This document shows, piece after piece, positions 32,445 to 44,116 of a stretch of 64,000 nt of DNA. Origin of the DNA: Sophora flavescens (taxonomy: Eukaryota; Streptophyta; Magnoliopsida; Fabales; Fabaceae); the NCBI GenBank assembly GCA_030762895.1, contig CM061069.1, positions 24,857,404 to 24,921,403 on the forward strand, written 5' to 3'. A program made the translations under genes and the position numbers. The notes under the pieces are model-generated. The model had not been told where the DNA came from, did not search any database, and saw nothing but the letters and a program-made list of their open reading frames with translations. Position 1 is the first letter of the stretch; each line of letters begins with the position of its first letter.

Positions 32445-34764
32445 TGTCGCGACCGTACCGTCCGGGAGCCGCGAAAAAAGAGATAAAACAGAGGAATCGC
32501 CACTAAAATTTTTTATGGGAAAATCTTAGAAAACCCAATTATTTAAAGGTAAACTGGTCTAAAAAAAAGAGAGAAGTGAGTCCGGGAATCGGTTACGAGT
32601 AGGGAAGGTGTTAGCACCCCACATCGCCCGTTTAAAAAAGGTACCTCAAGTTAATTGTGCAAAAATATTTTAATAACATTTTAAATATTTATTTTACCCC
32701 AAAATTTATTTACAAGAAAGAATTATTTTTTAATTTTAATATTTTAAATATTTTTTAATTTTTATATTTTTAAATTTATTGTTTATAAAAACTAAATGAG
32801 GTTGAACATGGCACATGAGTCCACAAGGTAACCTCAAATCTAAGGGACTGGATATGACACCGTGTCCATAGAGCATCCCTAAAAATAGAAAAGTTTAATT
32901 ATTTTGATTAATTATTTTAACATAAAAAGAGACACAAAAAAAGGGAAAATTTAGTTTTGGCTTGACAAGATGATTTATCTTGCTCCTACGTATTCCAGGG
33001 TGCAATGGGAAACTCAAAGCCACGTAGTTCTTTAGAAAATATTTGATTGGTTGGTTGGTTTTAATTTTGATAAAGATTTGATTTTTTTGGTTTTTGTGTT
33101 TTAGAAAAGAATTTTATTTTAAAATAAATTCACCTTTGCACAGAGTCCAAGATAGCAGCGCTTTACGATAAACCCTTACAATTTTTTTTTTGCGACACTT
33201 GAGGATGAAAAAAATCGTACATCAACGTTGTAAATCGTTGGTATATTTTATTATTATAAAGTTGGATAAAATTTTGTTAAAAAAGAGTAAATTGAAGATA
33301 TTTTAATTTTTACAAAAAAAATGAATTCACTCTTGCACAGGGTTAAAGATAGCGGAGCTATACAATAAACCCTTACAATTCATACAACACTTGAGGTTGA
33401 AAAATCATACATCAACATTGCAGATTGTTGCATGAACTCGAAAGATTCTCTCTTTTTATTTTTATGACCCCCTTTTTTTTTTACCCAAATGAAACACAAC
33501 ATATCAGTAACTAAAAAAGGGAAGAAGGCAAGCAAATCCATCAGGCCACCAGGAACCCAAATATCCCCATAAGCCCAAATCCAACAAGTAAAAAAAGGCT
33601 AAAAGCAAATAAAACAAAAAAGGAAAAGAAAACATAAATAGATGACTTTTTTTTAAACAAGAGTACTTTCTCATTCTTCACACATCAGAGCAGCATAGGG
33701 TAAGTTATAGTGAGAGTGACAAACCAGCCAAGAGATCAACTTTGGCCCTTCACCTGCATGAACGTCGGAGAGAGCAGCGGCTGGCCAAAACGACGGCTTC
33801 TGTCGAAGATCCTGGCTGGGTTGGAGGCGAGATGGTAGTCCTGGATTTGAGCTTCGTGGCGAAGGTCGTGATGACAGCGGCTTGCGACGGCGGCGGAGGA
33901 GATCGTCCGGCTCGTGGTGGGTGGGAGGGTCGTTCGCGATGGAGGCGCGGAGGATGGAAGCGGATCTGGTCTTCCTCTCTTCCTCACGTCAACGAACGGC
34001 CGATGGTGATACAAGACGGGCGGCGCGCATTTTCGGTGGCCGGAGGTGGCTGGGTTGTGGAGAGATGGAGGAGGAAGGTGAAGCGAGAAGGAGGAAGATG
34101 AAGGTGGAAGGATTCGTTATGTCTCTGTAAAAATGTATGTGTGGTTTTGTTTTTTTGAAACAAGAATGGAGAAGAATACAGGAAAGAACTCTAGGTGTCT
34201 TTTTTCTGATTGATTTTTTTCCTCAGCTGATAAGAGCCAATCCCCCCCCCCCCCCCCCTAGTCACTGTTGAATGTCTAATTTATAGCACAAAAGATGAAG
34301 AAGATGACAAATCTTCTTGTTAGGCCAGCTGGTGTGGGTATAAGTAGTGGGGAGCAAATCAGCCTTTACTCCACCACCTTGCTTGGCTGGTGCAAGGGTA
34401 GGGAGGGTGCCTCCCCTTTTTTTTAGTAAAAAAGTGAAAGAAGACAAAGAGAGACGAAGAAAACAAAATCTGATCCATACTTGAAAGAGTAAAGTGAAAG
34501 CTGACCATTTTTCAATTTTTTTTTACTTTTTACTATTTTTTATTTTATTTTAATAACAAATCAGAATAATAAAAAAACAATTTTTTAGTTGGGCTTGGAT
34601 AATGGGCCAACAAGCCATTTGTAACAATAAAAGGAAAATGGGCTACACTAATTCTATAATGGGCCAAGAATAAAATCACTTTTTTGTTTTATTTTTATCA
34701 TTTTTTTGTTTACTATTTTTCAAAACATTAATTAAAAAAATCCGGGTAAAATTAGGTGTTCACA
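32445..34764 (-). repeat. 3' LTR of element G
   Basis: On the - strand it begins TGTGAACACCTAATTTTACC at 34764 and ends ...GGTCGCGACA at 32445, 2,320 bp with TG...CA termini. The segment at 32445-32640 (GTCGCGACCG, GAATCGCCAC, GGGAAGGTGTTAGCACCCCA) is typical of LTR ends of this lineage. A GC-rich block at 33740-34100 lies downstream of the TATA box in transcription direction and is probably R/U5 leader, not a gene. Confidence 0.85.
34241..34285 (-). promoter_or_regulatory. TATA box and G run at the likely transcription start of G
   Basis: On the - strand CTATAAATTAGAC reads at about 34284-34272. About 20 bases downstream comes a run of about 17 G (C on the + strand, 34242-34258). The distance from TATA fits a transcription start within or just before the G run. 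Confidence 0.5.
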
Positions 34765-34795
34765 GCTGCCCCTCTTTACTTGTTTCTTATTAAAT
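34765..34795 (-). other. Purine tract of element G
   Basis: The complement reads GTAAAGAGGGGCAGC directly before the LTR start, a standard plus-strand primer. The internal region is interrupted just 31 bp from the LTR by the CACTA element. Confidence 0.75.
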
Positions 34796-35163
34796 CACTA
34801 GTGCACAAAGGGGATTCCACATCGGTTATTTTTGGCTTTCCACATCGGTTTTGAAACTGATGTGGAAACGACCGATGTGGTTTATTGCCACTTTACACAT
34901 CGGTTTTAAAACCGATGTGTAAAGTATATTTTAAACATCGGTTTATTACTAACCGATGTGTAAAATTAATTTAGCAATTGATAAGCAGTTGTAAATTTAA
35001 CTTTCTACATCGGTTTTTCATAAAACCGATGTGTAAAATTGACCTTCCACATCGGTTTTCTAAAGAACCGATGTGTAAAGTTAAATTTACACATCGGTTT
35101 TATGTAAAACCGATGTAGAAAGTTAAATATACACATCGATTCTCGAGAACCGATGTGTAAAAT
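34796..35163 (+). repeat. Left end of CACTA element: TIR and subterminal hairpin array
   Basis: After the TIR, about eight units occur in which ACACATCGGTT and AACCGATGTGT face each other across a few bases. Each unit is a near-perfect hairpin of 20-30 bp. In this superfamily the TnpA-type protein binds short subterminal repeats, so ACATCGGTT is the likely binding word. Confidence 0.85.
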
Positions 35164-35499
35164 CTCTTTTTTTTTTTAATCTGTTATTTACATTTCAATC
35201 ATTCCTGTTTCACTAATGCAGATCAATAAACAAACCAGCAAAGACCACTCGATCAAACAAGAAACAACAACGGAACACCAAACCAGTTTTGACACAATCA
35301 ATCAAAAGCAAAACATACTTCATTCAATTTTCTTATGAATGAAAACAACACTTTATCAAAGCTACAAAAAAACACGAGAGAAGAAAAATTGAACCAGACC
35401 TGAGCACTAATACATATCATCGATCAAAGGTACGTACACTATAGCTAGTATATGATAAGTTTTTAAACTAACTACATATATACAAACTATGGGTGGTAC

Positions 35500-37164
35500 A
35501 CTTCAAGAAAGAAAGTTGCCCAACGCCTCTTTATGATGTTGATGTCGAAACCGGACAATGGAGATGGATTGTTGAATATCTCGCAAGTTTAATTGGACAA
35601 AAGATTATTACTTTTAAGTAATAAACTAACATAAAACATATAACGAATCTATACTATTACTTCTAATTGTGTCATTTAACATTTAGCTGACTCCATCTTT
35701 CTGTGATCCGTGAGGATATAATTTCCAACATCCACTGCATCACATAGTAGCCACATTCCCATGACCCACGTTGTATACGTGACTACGTACAAATGAAACC
35801 CAATTAGAATATGAGGAATTAAATAAAATAGAAATCAATTATTGTACCCACTGCATTTGATGCATTTGAACTAATAAATATCTTACGCTGGGAATAATCC
35901 ATCTGATAGCCCGAGTACGCCTTTCACCACGCTGCATGTGGGATGCATTAATAGACCTATCATGACAAAAACATTAATTAAAGTATATATAATAGATTTC
36001 AGATAATTAAAACAACTGCATTACTGATTATAAAGTATTTTAACGCTTACGTTTCGATGATCGTCTTCGATTCATTCGCCGCTTATGTCCCAATGAGCGT
36101 AAGAAGACCACGACGTTCATTCTTGGGTACAAGAGCAACATTGCCAATGCATGCTTTGTATTTGCGGAACAATTAGTGATCTGTAAGTCATATATAGTTA
36201 TACTTAAATTAATAACCGGTACTTACTTATTGAGATAAGGCGCAAGATAGAATTGATGATCGTCTCGGGCAAGTATATCACGTATGGTAGTGACCGGGTC
36301 TTCCGATGCTACGAGAACATCACCCCGAATGAACATGGGGTCAATGAACCCATAAAGGGCGAGGTTACCCTGATCGACTAACATACGATGCAGATACCTA
36401 ATATATTGGAAAAACATGTTAATTATCATTGTATTTAAAAATTAATTACGTACTTAACTTATAAATAAAATGTACTTACGTGCACCAAAACGATATGTGT
36501 GCAGAACTGGCCATTTCTTTATTGAGTGCCATCTCCATAAGTTCTTTCTTTGGTATATACTGATTCACGGGCTGGCATCATGTTCCAACGTTACCAATGC
36601 CGCATCATCCTCCATGGTGACAACCCGTATAGCAAGATCTTTGAAAACATCACCATGGCCAGGTGCCCCTTTGTCGATCCCCTAAACAACATAGATATAT
36701 ATTAGTAATCACGGATAATTAAGTTATTTAATTCGTTATGAACTAAATGGTCAAATGAATACCTTGACAGGAGCAGACATCTCTGGTCTTCCTAGATCTG
36801 ACCTTTTAGGCACAATATCATTTCCAACATCCTATAACAAATACAAATAAAGCATTATCTTTAAACAATAATAAATATATTTCAACTATGAATATAGAAA
36901 AACACAACTAACCGAATACCTCGGTCTTCTTGGCCGGAGGATGAAGTTCTCGGGGCTCCGACCCACTTGTTTGAACCTCCTCGGTGGGCACGGGGACTCG
37001 AGCATCGACATCTCGAATAATCTCAACAGACACCCTCGGATGATCGTCCGGTAATAACCGATGGTGTATGGTATTACCTAACTTATTATATGCCCTACCC
37101 AATGCCACTAAGCGGCGATGATGATGATGATCATCAACATACGGCTCACACCTATCGTGGGTCG

Positions 37165-37206
<42 letters not shown>

Positions 37207-38583
37207 GAAGAAGATCATCATCATTTTCGGGATGATGAGGAGGATCACATGAGCCCTTAGTGCTCACATGGACAGAGGGTTGGACACCACTTGTCATCTC
37301 GGGGGACAAAGAAGTAAATATTGCCATCTCGTGGGCAACCTGCTCATTCATCTCTCCGTCGAAGCTCACCTGCAATCTCCTGTTTTAGTTGTGCTCTATC
37401 TGCAAATCAATCCCTGTGGGAGGAATGTGAAGATGAACCATGGTATTGGCGAATGCCGACTCCCCATCCAACACCAATGACACGGCCCGGTGGTCCGGTT
37501 TACCGATGGCGATAAGATAAGATATCATTGCGTCCTCTAGGAACAAAGGTTCCTTGGGTTAGCTGATCATCCAAGGCATCCTATCACATAAAAATATCGG
37601 GTCACATTACAATTCGGTAACAATCTTAAAATGACAATTACAACAAACTATACTTACAATCCTCTCGGCTACTTGGCGGGCCTCCTCGGATGTATATTGT
37701 CCCGTTTTTCTTTGTCGGCCCCTCTTCCATGAACGATGTCGTGTTGGTGGAGGTGGATCAAAAAACTATTGAAGATTTTCATCATTAGGATCCGCCTGTG
37801 ATGCTGCCTTCTGACGTGCTTTCTTTTCCTCTTCAACCATTTTCTTAACATGGTTTTTATATCCCCCACGAGACATTACATGGGGGTAGACATTCTTGCT
37901 TTGGTTTTCCTGCCTTTTTTTCCTCTTCTCTCCGTTATAAATAAAAGACAATTAAATTACATAAGTAAATGAAATTAATGCAATTACATAAATTTAGAGA
38001 CAAATCAAATAAGTTAACCCGAAAAAGTCGGGATCACGTCGGCTCTGAACAAAGCGATCCCACGTCGCCTTGTCAAGAAACGGATACACCTCAAGTGGGT
38101 TCTTTTTACTTTTTGGACCGAATATATAGTATCTGCCCAGTGTCGGCCTTAAAACCCCTCCAACGCTCTCCAAAGATACTTCAAAGAACGCTTCTTCATA
38201 GCGTATGTATCCTGTGATGTCAAATGTCAACTACATTAAGACCAAAAGAATCAGCGAATTACTGTATGATATTATTAAGATAAAAATAAAGTAGATACAG
38301 ACAAACACAGGACGTAGAAGTATAGATACCGGAATACTCTCCCATATCTGCTCCTTCACGTCCGCCGGTACATCTCTCCACCTATCAATGAGTATACTGG
38401 GCCTGTTCCTAGCAAGGGTCGCCACAAAATCGTAAACTGATCTTCCATTGGCCCAATAGGTTTGAGGTTATCATCAAAATCTACTCTTATCCTCTGATTT
38501 GACCCACGGTTGGCAGTCAAATGCCTCATCCGTGTGGCACGTCTACCCTTTCTACCGTGAGACGGGGTCTCGACCCATTGCAT
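35500..38583 (-). pseudogene. CACTA second gene: Transposase_24-like N-terminus with Ulp1-like (C48) C-terminus
   Basis: The N-terminal part lies in segments of 38583-37650: MQWVETPSHGRKGRRATRMR, IDRWRDVPADVKEQIWES, FLDKATWDRFVQSRRDPDF, NVYPHVMSRGGYKNHVKKMV. It matches the plant Transposase_24 (Ptta/En/Spm) family. A TAG at about 37770 breaks it. The middle (37580-36908) has frameshifts and a Met run. The C-terminal part (about 36640-35500) has PKKELMEMALNKEMASSAHI, VVVFLRSLGHK and ECGYYVMQWM with the catalytic Cys of Ulp1-like proteases, then IKRRWATFFLE. A GTAAGT donor at about 36228 shows that introns remain. Presumed roles are end binding and, less certainly, protein processing. Confidence 0.75.
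37165..37206 (+). repeat. (TCA)14 microsatellite inside the CACTA second gene
   Basis: Fourteen TCA units; on the coding (-) strand in the open frame they give a run of 13 Met codons. Acidic and His-rich residues flank it. Confidence 0.95.
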
Positions 38584-38784
38584 GAAGGAGGTGTATCCTC
38601 ATGATCAGCCATGTATACCTGTTTAAACACAAAACAAAAAAAAAAACTTGTTAGTATGTCAGGATAAATATCAAACATAACTTATAAATATCAATCAACG
38701 TACATAAACATAACTTATAAATATCAACGTAAACACATAATATGCCAAACTTGATGGTAATATCAAACTAAACTTACTTTGTGG

Positions 38785-41700
38785 TCAATTAGTAAAGTTC
38801 TCCCATAACCCTTCTTGGTGATCATTACGAGTAGCATGTACATCATCCACTTCATTTTCCTCATTGAAATTAGGCACTCGTGTTGAGAAAGAAGGAGTAT
38901 CAGAAATATCAAGAGTTGAATCGTGATTTCCCGCACTACCGTTATACATGTTTTTTCCCTGGAGAACCACTGACCACCTTTTGTTAGAAGGATCACGGGT
39001 ATAAAACACTTGTTTTGCTTGGGATGCCATGATGAAAGGTTCCTCTTTATTACCTACCTTACTAAGGTCCACCAATTTGAATCCTAACTCATCGGTTTGC
39101 ACACCATTGTTCTTTGTCGACCCACCGACATTTAAAAACAGGTACTCTAAACTTCGTGTAATCAACCTCCCATATCTCTTCAATGATTCCAAAGTATGAA
39201 ACTGATGCCATAACAGGGGTTTTTATCTTTCGAACTAGAGAAATGCATGGACTCTGCGACGACCATAACCCCACTGTTTTGCATAGTACTTTTGTCATCC
39301 TGGGGACTTTGTATTGAAGGAAAACTTATTGATATCGTACCCACTCCAGCATATGACATCAAAGTTAGGCCCCTGTGCTAGCCATTTTAATGTATCAGAA
39401 GCAGTACCATCCTTTGCAATTTTTTTCTTTAAACCAGTTCAAGAAAGTCTTGTTATGCTTGTTCAAACACCATTTTTCATTCATTCTAGGGTAAGTTTCA
39501 TTGATAATGCTTTTATGCTCACATAAGTATGGTTCAACCTCATCAGTGTTATTCAATATATACAAATGTGCTTGAAGCACTTCCTCCCGATCCATGCTCT
39601 TAACAGTGATACCTCGTGTACCCTTACCATCATATCTTCCTTCGTGACGAGACTTCAGAAGCCCTACAGGTTCCGCTTCTGACATGTAGTCTGTACAAAA
39701 CTCAATAGCTTCTTCTGCAACATACCTTTCAACAATAGATGCTTCGGGACGGTGTGGATTTTTCATATATCCTTTCAGGATCTTCATGTATCGCTCAACC
39801 GGGTACATCCACCTTAAATAAACGGGACCGCACAATCTAATCTCCCTCACTAGATGAACAATCAAATGAACCATGATGTCAAAAAATGAAGGTGGAAAAT
39901 ACATCTCCAATTGGCACAATACAATGGCTGCCTCATTTTCCAACTCATCCAAATTTTTAGTGTCAATGACCTTGCTACATATAGCATTGAAGAATAAGCA
40001 TAACCTAGTAATGGCATGTCCGACTTTTTTAGGCAATATGTCACGAATGGCCACCTGTAGTAGTTGTTGCATCAAGACATGACAATCATGAGACTTTAAG
40101 CCAACTAATTTGAGATCCGTCATTGAGACAAGTCTTCGATATTTGAAGAGTAACCCGTGGCACTTTGACTCCCGTAGACATTCACGAAACTTCTTTTCTC
40201 TTTTTTTGATAAAGTATGACATGCTGGGGCAAATAAGTCTTCTTATCCCCCACTTTAAGTGGAGCTAACTGCTCTCGTATACCCATCGCAACTAGATCCA
40301 GACGAGCATTCACACCATCCTTTGTCTTGCCTTGAATGTTGAGAAGCGTTCCGATTAAACTGTCACACACATTTTTCTCTACATGCATCACATCAATACA
40401 ATGTCTTACATCAAGCTTGCACCAAGATGGAAGATCAAAGAAGATCGACCTCTTCTTCCATATTTTCTTCTCTCGTAGCCTTCTTCTCGGGTCTTCCCAT
40501 AGATAACATTAGTGTTGTTCACCCTTTCATAAACTTGCTCTCCAGTCAAGGCCACCGGAGCAATTTCATTCTCCGGAAGTCCATTGAAAGCTTTCCTCAA
40601 TCTACGATAAGGATGATTACGTCGGAGAAATCTCCGATGCCCAAGGTAGACCGTCTTCCTTCCATGTTGCAGTTGATGGTAACATGTGCCTTCTTCACAT
40701 ATTGGACATGCTTTATGCCCCTTAACACTATACCCACACAGTTTCCCCGTATGCTTTGGAAAGTCATTGATGGTGCAAAATAACATGGCACGCAATCGAC
40801 CTGTCTCACGGCAATACCCGTCGATCACATCAACGCCTTCATCCCACATCATTCTCAAGTCTTCAATCAAGGGACTCAGATAAACATCAATATCATTTCC
40901 TGGCTGTTTAGGACCCGAAATCATCATACTTAACATAATGTATTTGCGCTTCATGCACAACCAAGGAGACAGGTTGTAAATTACAAGGAGAACAGGCCAT
41001 GAACTATGAATACTACTTAAGTTTCCATATGGATTCATTCCATCGGTAGCAAGTCCAAGCCTGAGGTTTGCCGAAATCCGGAAACAAACTATCAATTCTC
41101 TTCCATTGCAAAGAATCGGCCGGATGGCGAAGTTGTCCATCACACTTCCTCTCATCTGCATGCCATCTAATGTTCTTTGCGTCATTTACATTAGCAAACA
41201 ATCGCTTGAACCGCGGAATCACGGGAAGATACCATAACACCTTCGCAGGAGGACCTTTGGTGACCACATCACAACTAGAATCACCATCCTTCACTTTGTA
41301 GCGTGATACCCCACACCCGGGGCACTCGTGCATCTCTTCAAACTCTTTCCTGTACAATATGCAATCATTGGGGCAAGCGTGTATTTTCTTATACTCCATA
41401 CCCATCGGACACAATATCTTCTTCGCCTCATAGTTTCGAGATGGCAATGTGTTGCCTTCTGGAAGCATTTCTTTCAACAACTCAAGCAATTCGGTAAAGC
41501 TTTTATCGCTCCACCCATTTCTCGCCTTCACATTGAACAATCTTAACACCGCTGACAACCGTGTGAAATTAGTGCACCCCGGATACAAAGCCACTTGCGC
41601 ATCACCGCACAAAGTATCATACACATGTGCGCGCCGAAAAGACTCTTGCCCAACATCACGGATCATGTCCTCTAGTCCATCGTCCATTTCCACGTCATCA

Positions 41701-41968
41701 ACTTCCTCTCTATCCGACACCTCGGCCTGTCTAACGATTCACCATGGCATATCCATGTTGTATAACTCTTGCAAATCCCCTCACAAATAAGATGATCACG
41801 TATCTCCTCAGCTTCTAGTCGTCTCTCATTCAAACAGTTAACACAAGGACAATAAAACCTTCCGTTACCACTATCAGGAGCATTTGTTTTTCCAAACTGT
41901 AGAAAATCTTCCACTCCATTCTCATACTCATCACTTGTCCGTCTAGCATTCATCCAACCGCGATCCAT
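38785..41968 (-). pseudogene. tnpD: CACTA transposase (tnp2/TnpD type)
   Basis: Starts MDRGWMNARRTSDEYENGVE at 41968. The Transpos_assoc domain is followed after a frameshift near 41700 by the Transposase_21 catalytic region (41720-40406): ECPGCGVSRYK, RHPADSLQWKRID, LGLATDGMNPYG, CRETGRLRAMLFCTINDFPK, KACPICEE. Next come MHVEKNVCDSLIGTLLNIQG, a DUF4218 region (40222-39395, MVHLIVHLVREIRLCGPVYL) and a DUF4216 region (39360-38785, LVDLSKVGNKEEPFIMASQA). At least four frameshifts separate these blocks. The enzyme would cut and rejoin the CACTA ends in the nucleus; no intact product is possible here. Confidence 0.9.
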
Positions 41969-42412
41969 GACTAAACCAATACCTTCGTACTTAGTCCAAC
42001 ATATTCATCAACCACTTCTTATGACAGGGTATGGCCCTATCCCATTCGAGAAGAAACTTTTCCAACATTCGGTTAACAGTTAGTCCTTAACTCTCATGCT
42101 CATACTCGACAAAATTTCGGCAGCATTTCCCCGCGGTCTCCGACGTACACTACTTGAACGCGATGACATCCACCACGATAAAGTATGCACCCGGAGAACG
42201 AAAGGAAATGTATCAATCCGAACTTTCATCAAGTATATAACATTAGAACCAATGAATAACTATTTTAACTGAATTAAGAAAAAAGTTTTTTCCCAAACTG
42301 TCCAACTTTGGACAATTCAAGATCCAACACAATGAGCGGTACATTAAGCACGTACACGTACGCTCATTAGTATTGCATCTCAAACGGGAAACTAAGGCTT
42401 TACTATTTATGT

Positions 42413-43050
42413 AGCTTGCATGAAGATGGGGCTTGAAAAGTGAAGAAAATTAGCCAAACAGAGCCCTTCACGGCCTAGCCTTGAAAGCCATCACTACTGT
42501 GATCGAGTATAGCTTAAAAGAAAGAATGGAAAAGTCGGAACTGGTCACGGCCATCCCGTGATGCCCATCACGCTGGCGTGACATGTCAGCCGTATGCCAG
42601 ACCCTCACACAGGCGAACCGATCACGGCCAGGCCGTGATGGTGGTCACTACCGTGACGATGACCAACCAAATGAAGCAACCTCCAAGGCGTAACCTATCA
42701 CGGCCTGGCCGTGATGGCCATCACTACCGTGACATGCCAATCCGAACCAGACCCTCACAGCAGAATCGATCACGGCCTAGCCGTGATGGTGGTCACTACC
42801 GGCGACAGACCAACCAAGTGAAGCATCCTCCAAGGCGTAACCTATCACGGCCAGCCGTGATGGCCATCACGGCCGTGACATGCCAATCGAACCAGACCCT
42901 CACAGGCGGGAATCGATCACGGCCTTGCCGTGATGGTGGTCACGCGCGACGTGACAACCAACGATGAAGCAACCTCCAGTCGAAATCCGTCACGCTTAGC
43001 CGTGACAGCAAAGACGGCCGTGATGCGGGTGATACCACCACTGGAAAAAT
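42413..43050 (+). mobile_element. LTR U3 fragment of B/D type inside the CACTA 5' region
   Basis: Matches LTR B from AGCTTGCATGAAGATGGGG (1668 in B) to the end of its palindrome tract, without the LTR ends. The roughly 110-bp palindrome unit is present about three times here against once or twice in LTR B. It lies between the right end of the CACTA element and its transposase start, that is in the promoter or 5' UTR. No target duplication is evident. Confidence 0.8.
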
Positions 43051-43296
43051 CCAGTCTTGGAGCAACAGAACAACACATGCAAGTATATTATCCAACCATT
43101 TCGAGTCAAAGTTCATAACTTTTCTAAAGAAGAAACAAATATATACCTGAGGGACGAGCAAAAATGGCGCTCTTCACGTAAACGAGGGTAGCTCGCGGAT
43201 GATCGTTCTCGGTGGTTCTCTTACGAAGCGAAAAAATGAAGGCTCGCAGTCGCAGTGGTCTTCTTTGTCTACGATTGAAAAGGGAAAAAGGACGTG

Positions 43297-43420
43297 AAGA
43301 AGGGAGCGAGAGAGAGAAAGAGAAAGAAAGAGAGAGAATGAGAAGAAGGAAATGCAGAGAGAGAGAATGAGAAGAAGGAAATGCAGAGAGAGAATGAGAA
43401 TGAGAGAGAGAGAGACGCAT
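43297..43420 (+). repeat. GA-rich simple sequence near the CACTA promoter
   Basis: GAGAGAGAAAG-type tract with an imperfect duplication of a ~34-bp unit (GAGAATGAGAAGAAGGAAAT). On the transcribed strand it is CT-rich, as often seen in plant core promoters. Apparent ORFs across it are low-complexity. Confidence 0.8.
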
Positions 43421-43577
43421 ACACGAGGGTAGCTCGCGGATGTGAGTGCAAAGTGAGAGAGATGGAAAAGCAATGACAACGCCACGTTAGCGAGAGGAGG
43501 GAGTGTTGTGTTTTAGGGCACGCTTCAAACCGAGAATGAGGGCGCAAAACACACGGAGGGAAATAGAAAAATTGGGA

Positions 43578-44017
43578 CTATTACACATCGGTTATGAGGA
43601 AAACCGATGTGTTAAACATCTTATACACATCGGTTATGCAAAAACCGATGTGTAAACATGAAACATTTAAATTCTGATTTTTTCTTTTAAATTTTATACA
43701 TCGGTTAATAAAAACCGATGTGTAAAAGTGTAACCTAAATTTCTATTTTTTTTTCTTTATAATTTTATACATCGGTTATTTAAAAACCGATGTGGTTACT
43801 CACCATTTTACACATCGGTTCAAAAAGAACCGATGTTGAATGTTAAAAATTCCGAGTTTTAAATTTTTTTATTTTAATTTTACACATCGGTTATTCTCTA
43901 AACCGATGTGTAATACTTTCCTTTGAATTTCAAAAATGCCACCGCCTCGTTTTACACATCGGTTTATACTAAACCGATGTGTAAACTCCGATGTAGAATC
44001 CCTTTTTTGCACTAGTG
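43578..44017 (+). repeat. Right end of CACTA element: subterminal hairpin array and TIR
   Basis: Seven facing pairs of ACATCGGTT and AACCGATGT, spaced about 50-60 bp apart, then TIR ending TGCACTAGTG at 44017. Mirrors the left end. Confidence 0.85.
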
Positions 44018-44116
44018 AATAGTAGGTGTAACCGTAGTTACCCTATTATCGTTATAAGAAACGAGTAAAGACATGAACTCCAATTTTGGCCGGGGTTTGC
44101 TGACAAGTAAAAGGAT

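Larger units (their letters stand above)
34796..44017 (-). mobile_element. CACTA (En/Spm) DNA transposon, 9,222 bp
   Basis: Terminal inverted repeats of about 30 bp start CACTAGTGCA (34796-34825 and 43988-44017, four mismatches), flanked by the 3-bp duplication AAT (34793-34795 and 44018-44020). Both ends carry subterminal ACATCGGTT/AACCGATGT repeats. Two genes lie on the - strand: a tnp2-type transposase (41968-38785) and a Transposase_24/Ulp1-like gene (38583-35500). Both are broken by stops and frameshifts, but the ends look usable, so the copy could be moved by enzymes from elsewhere. Confidence 0.95.

Noticed and set aside
33736..34101. GC-rich overlapping ORFs on both strands, up to 119 codons
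   Set aside because: They lie inside the 3' LTR of G, downstream of its TATA box, are rich in Arg/Pro/Gly from base composition, and show no domain. Better read as LTR leader sequence.
34810..35165. CRISPR-like array of regularly spaced palindromic repeats
   Set aside because: The units are CACTA subterminal repeats bounded by TIRs and a 3-bp duplication in a plant genome; spacers are not unique inserts.
43124..43547. Long - strand ORFs rich in Ser, Leu and Phe
   Set aside because: Translations of the GA/CT simple repeat near the CACTA promoter; low complexity in every frame.
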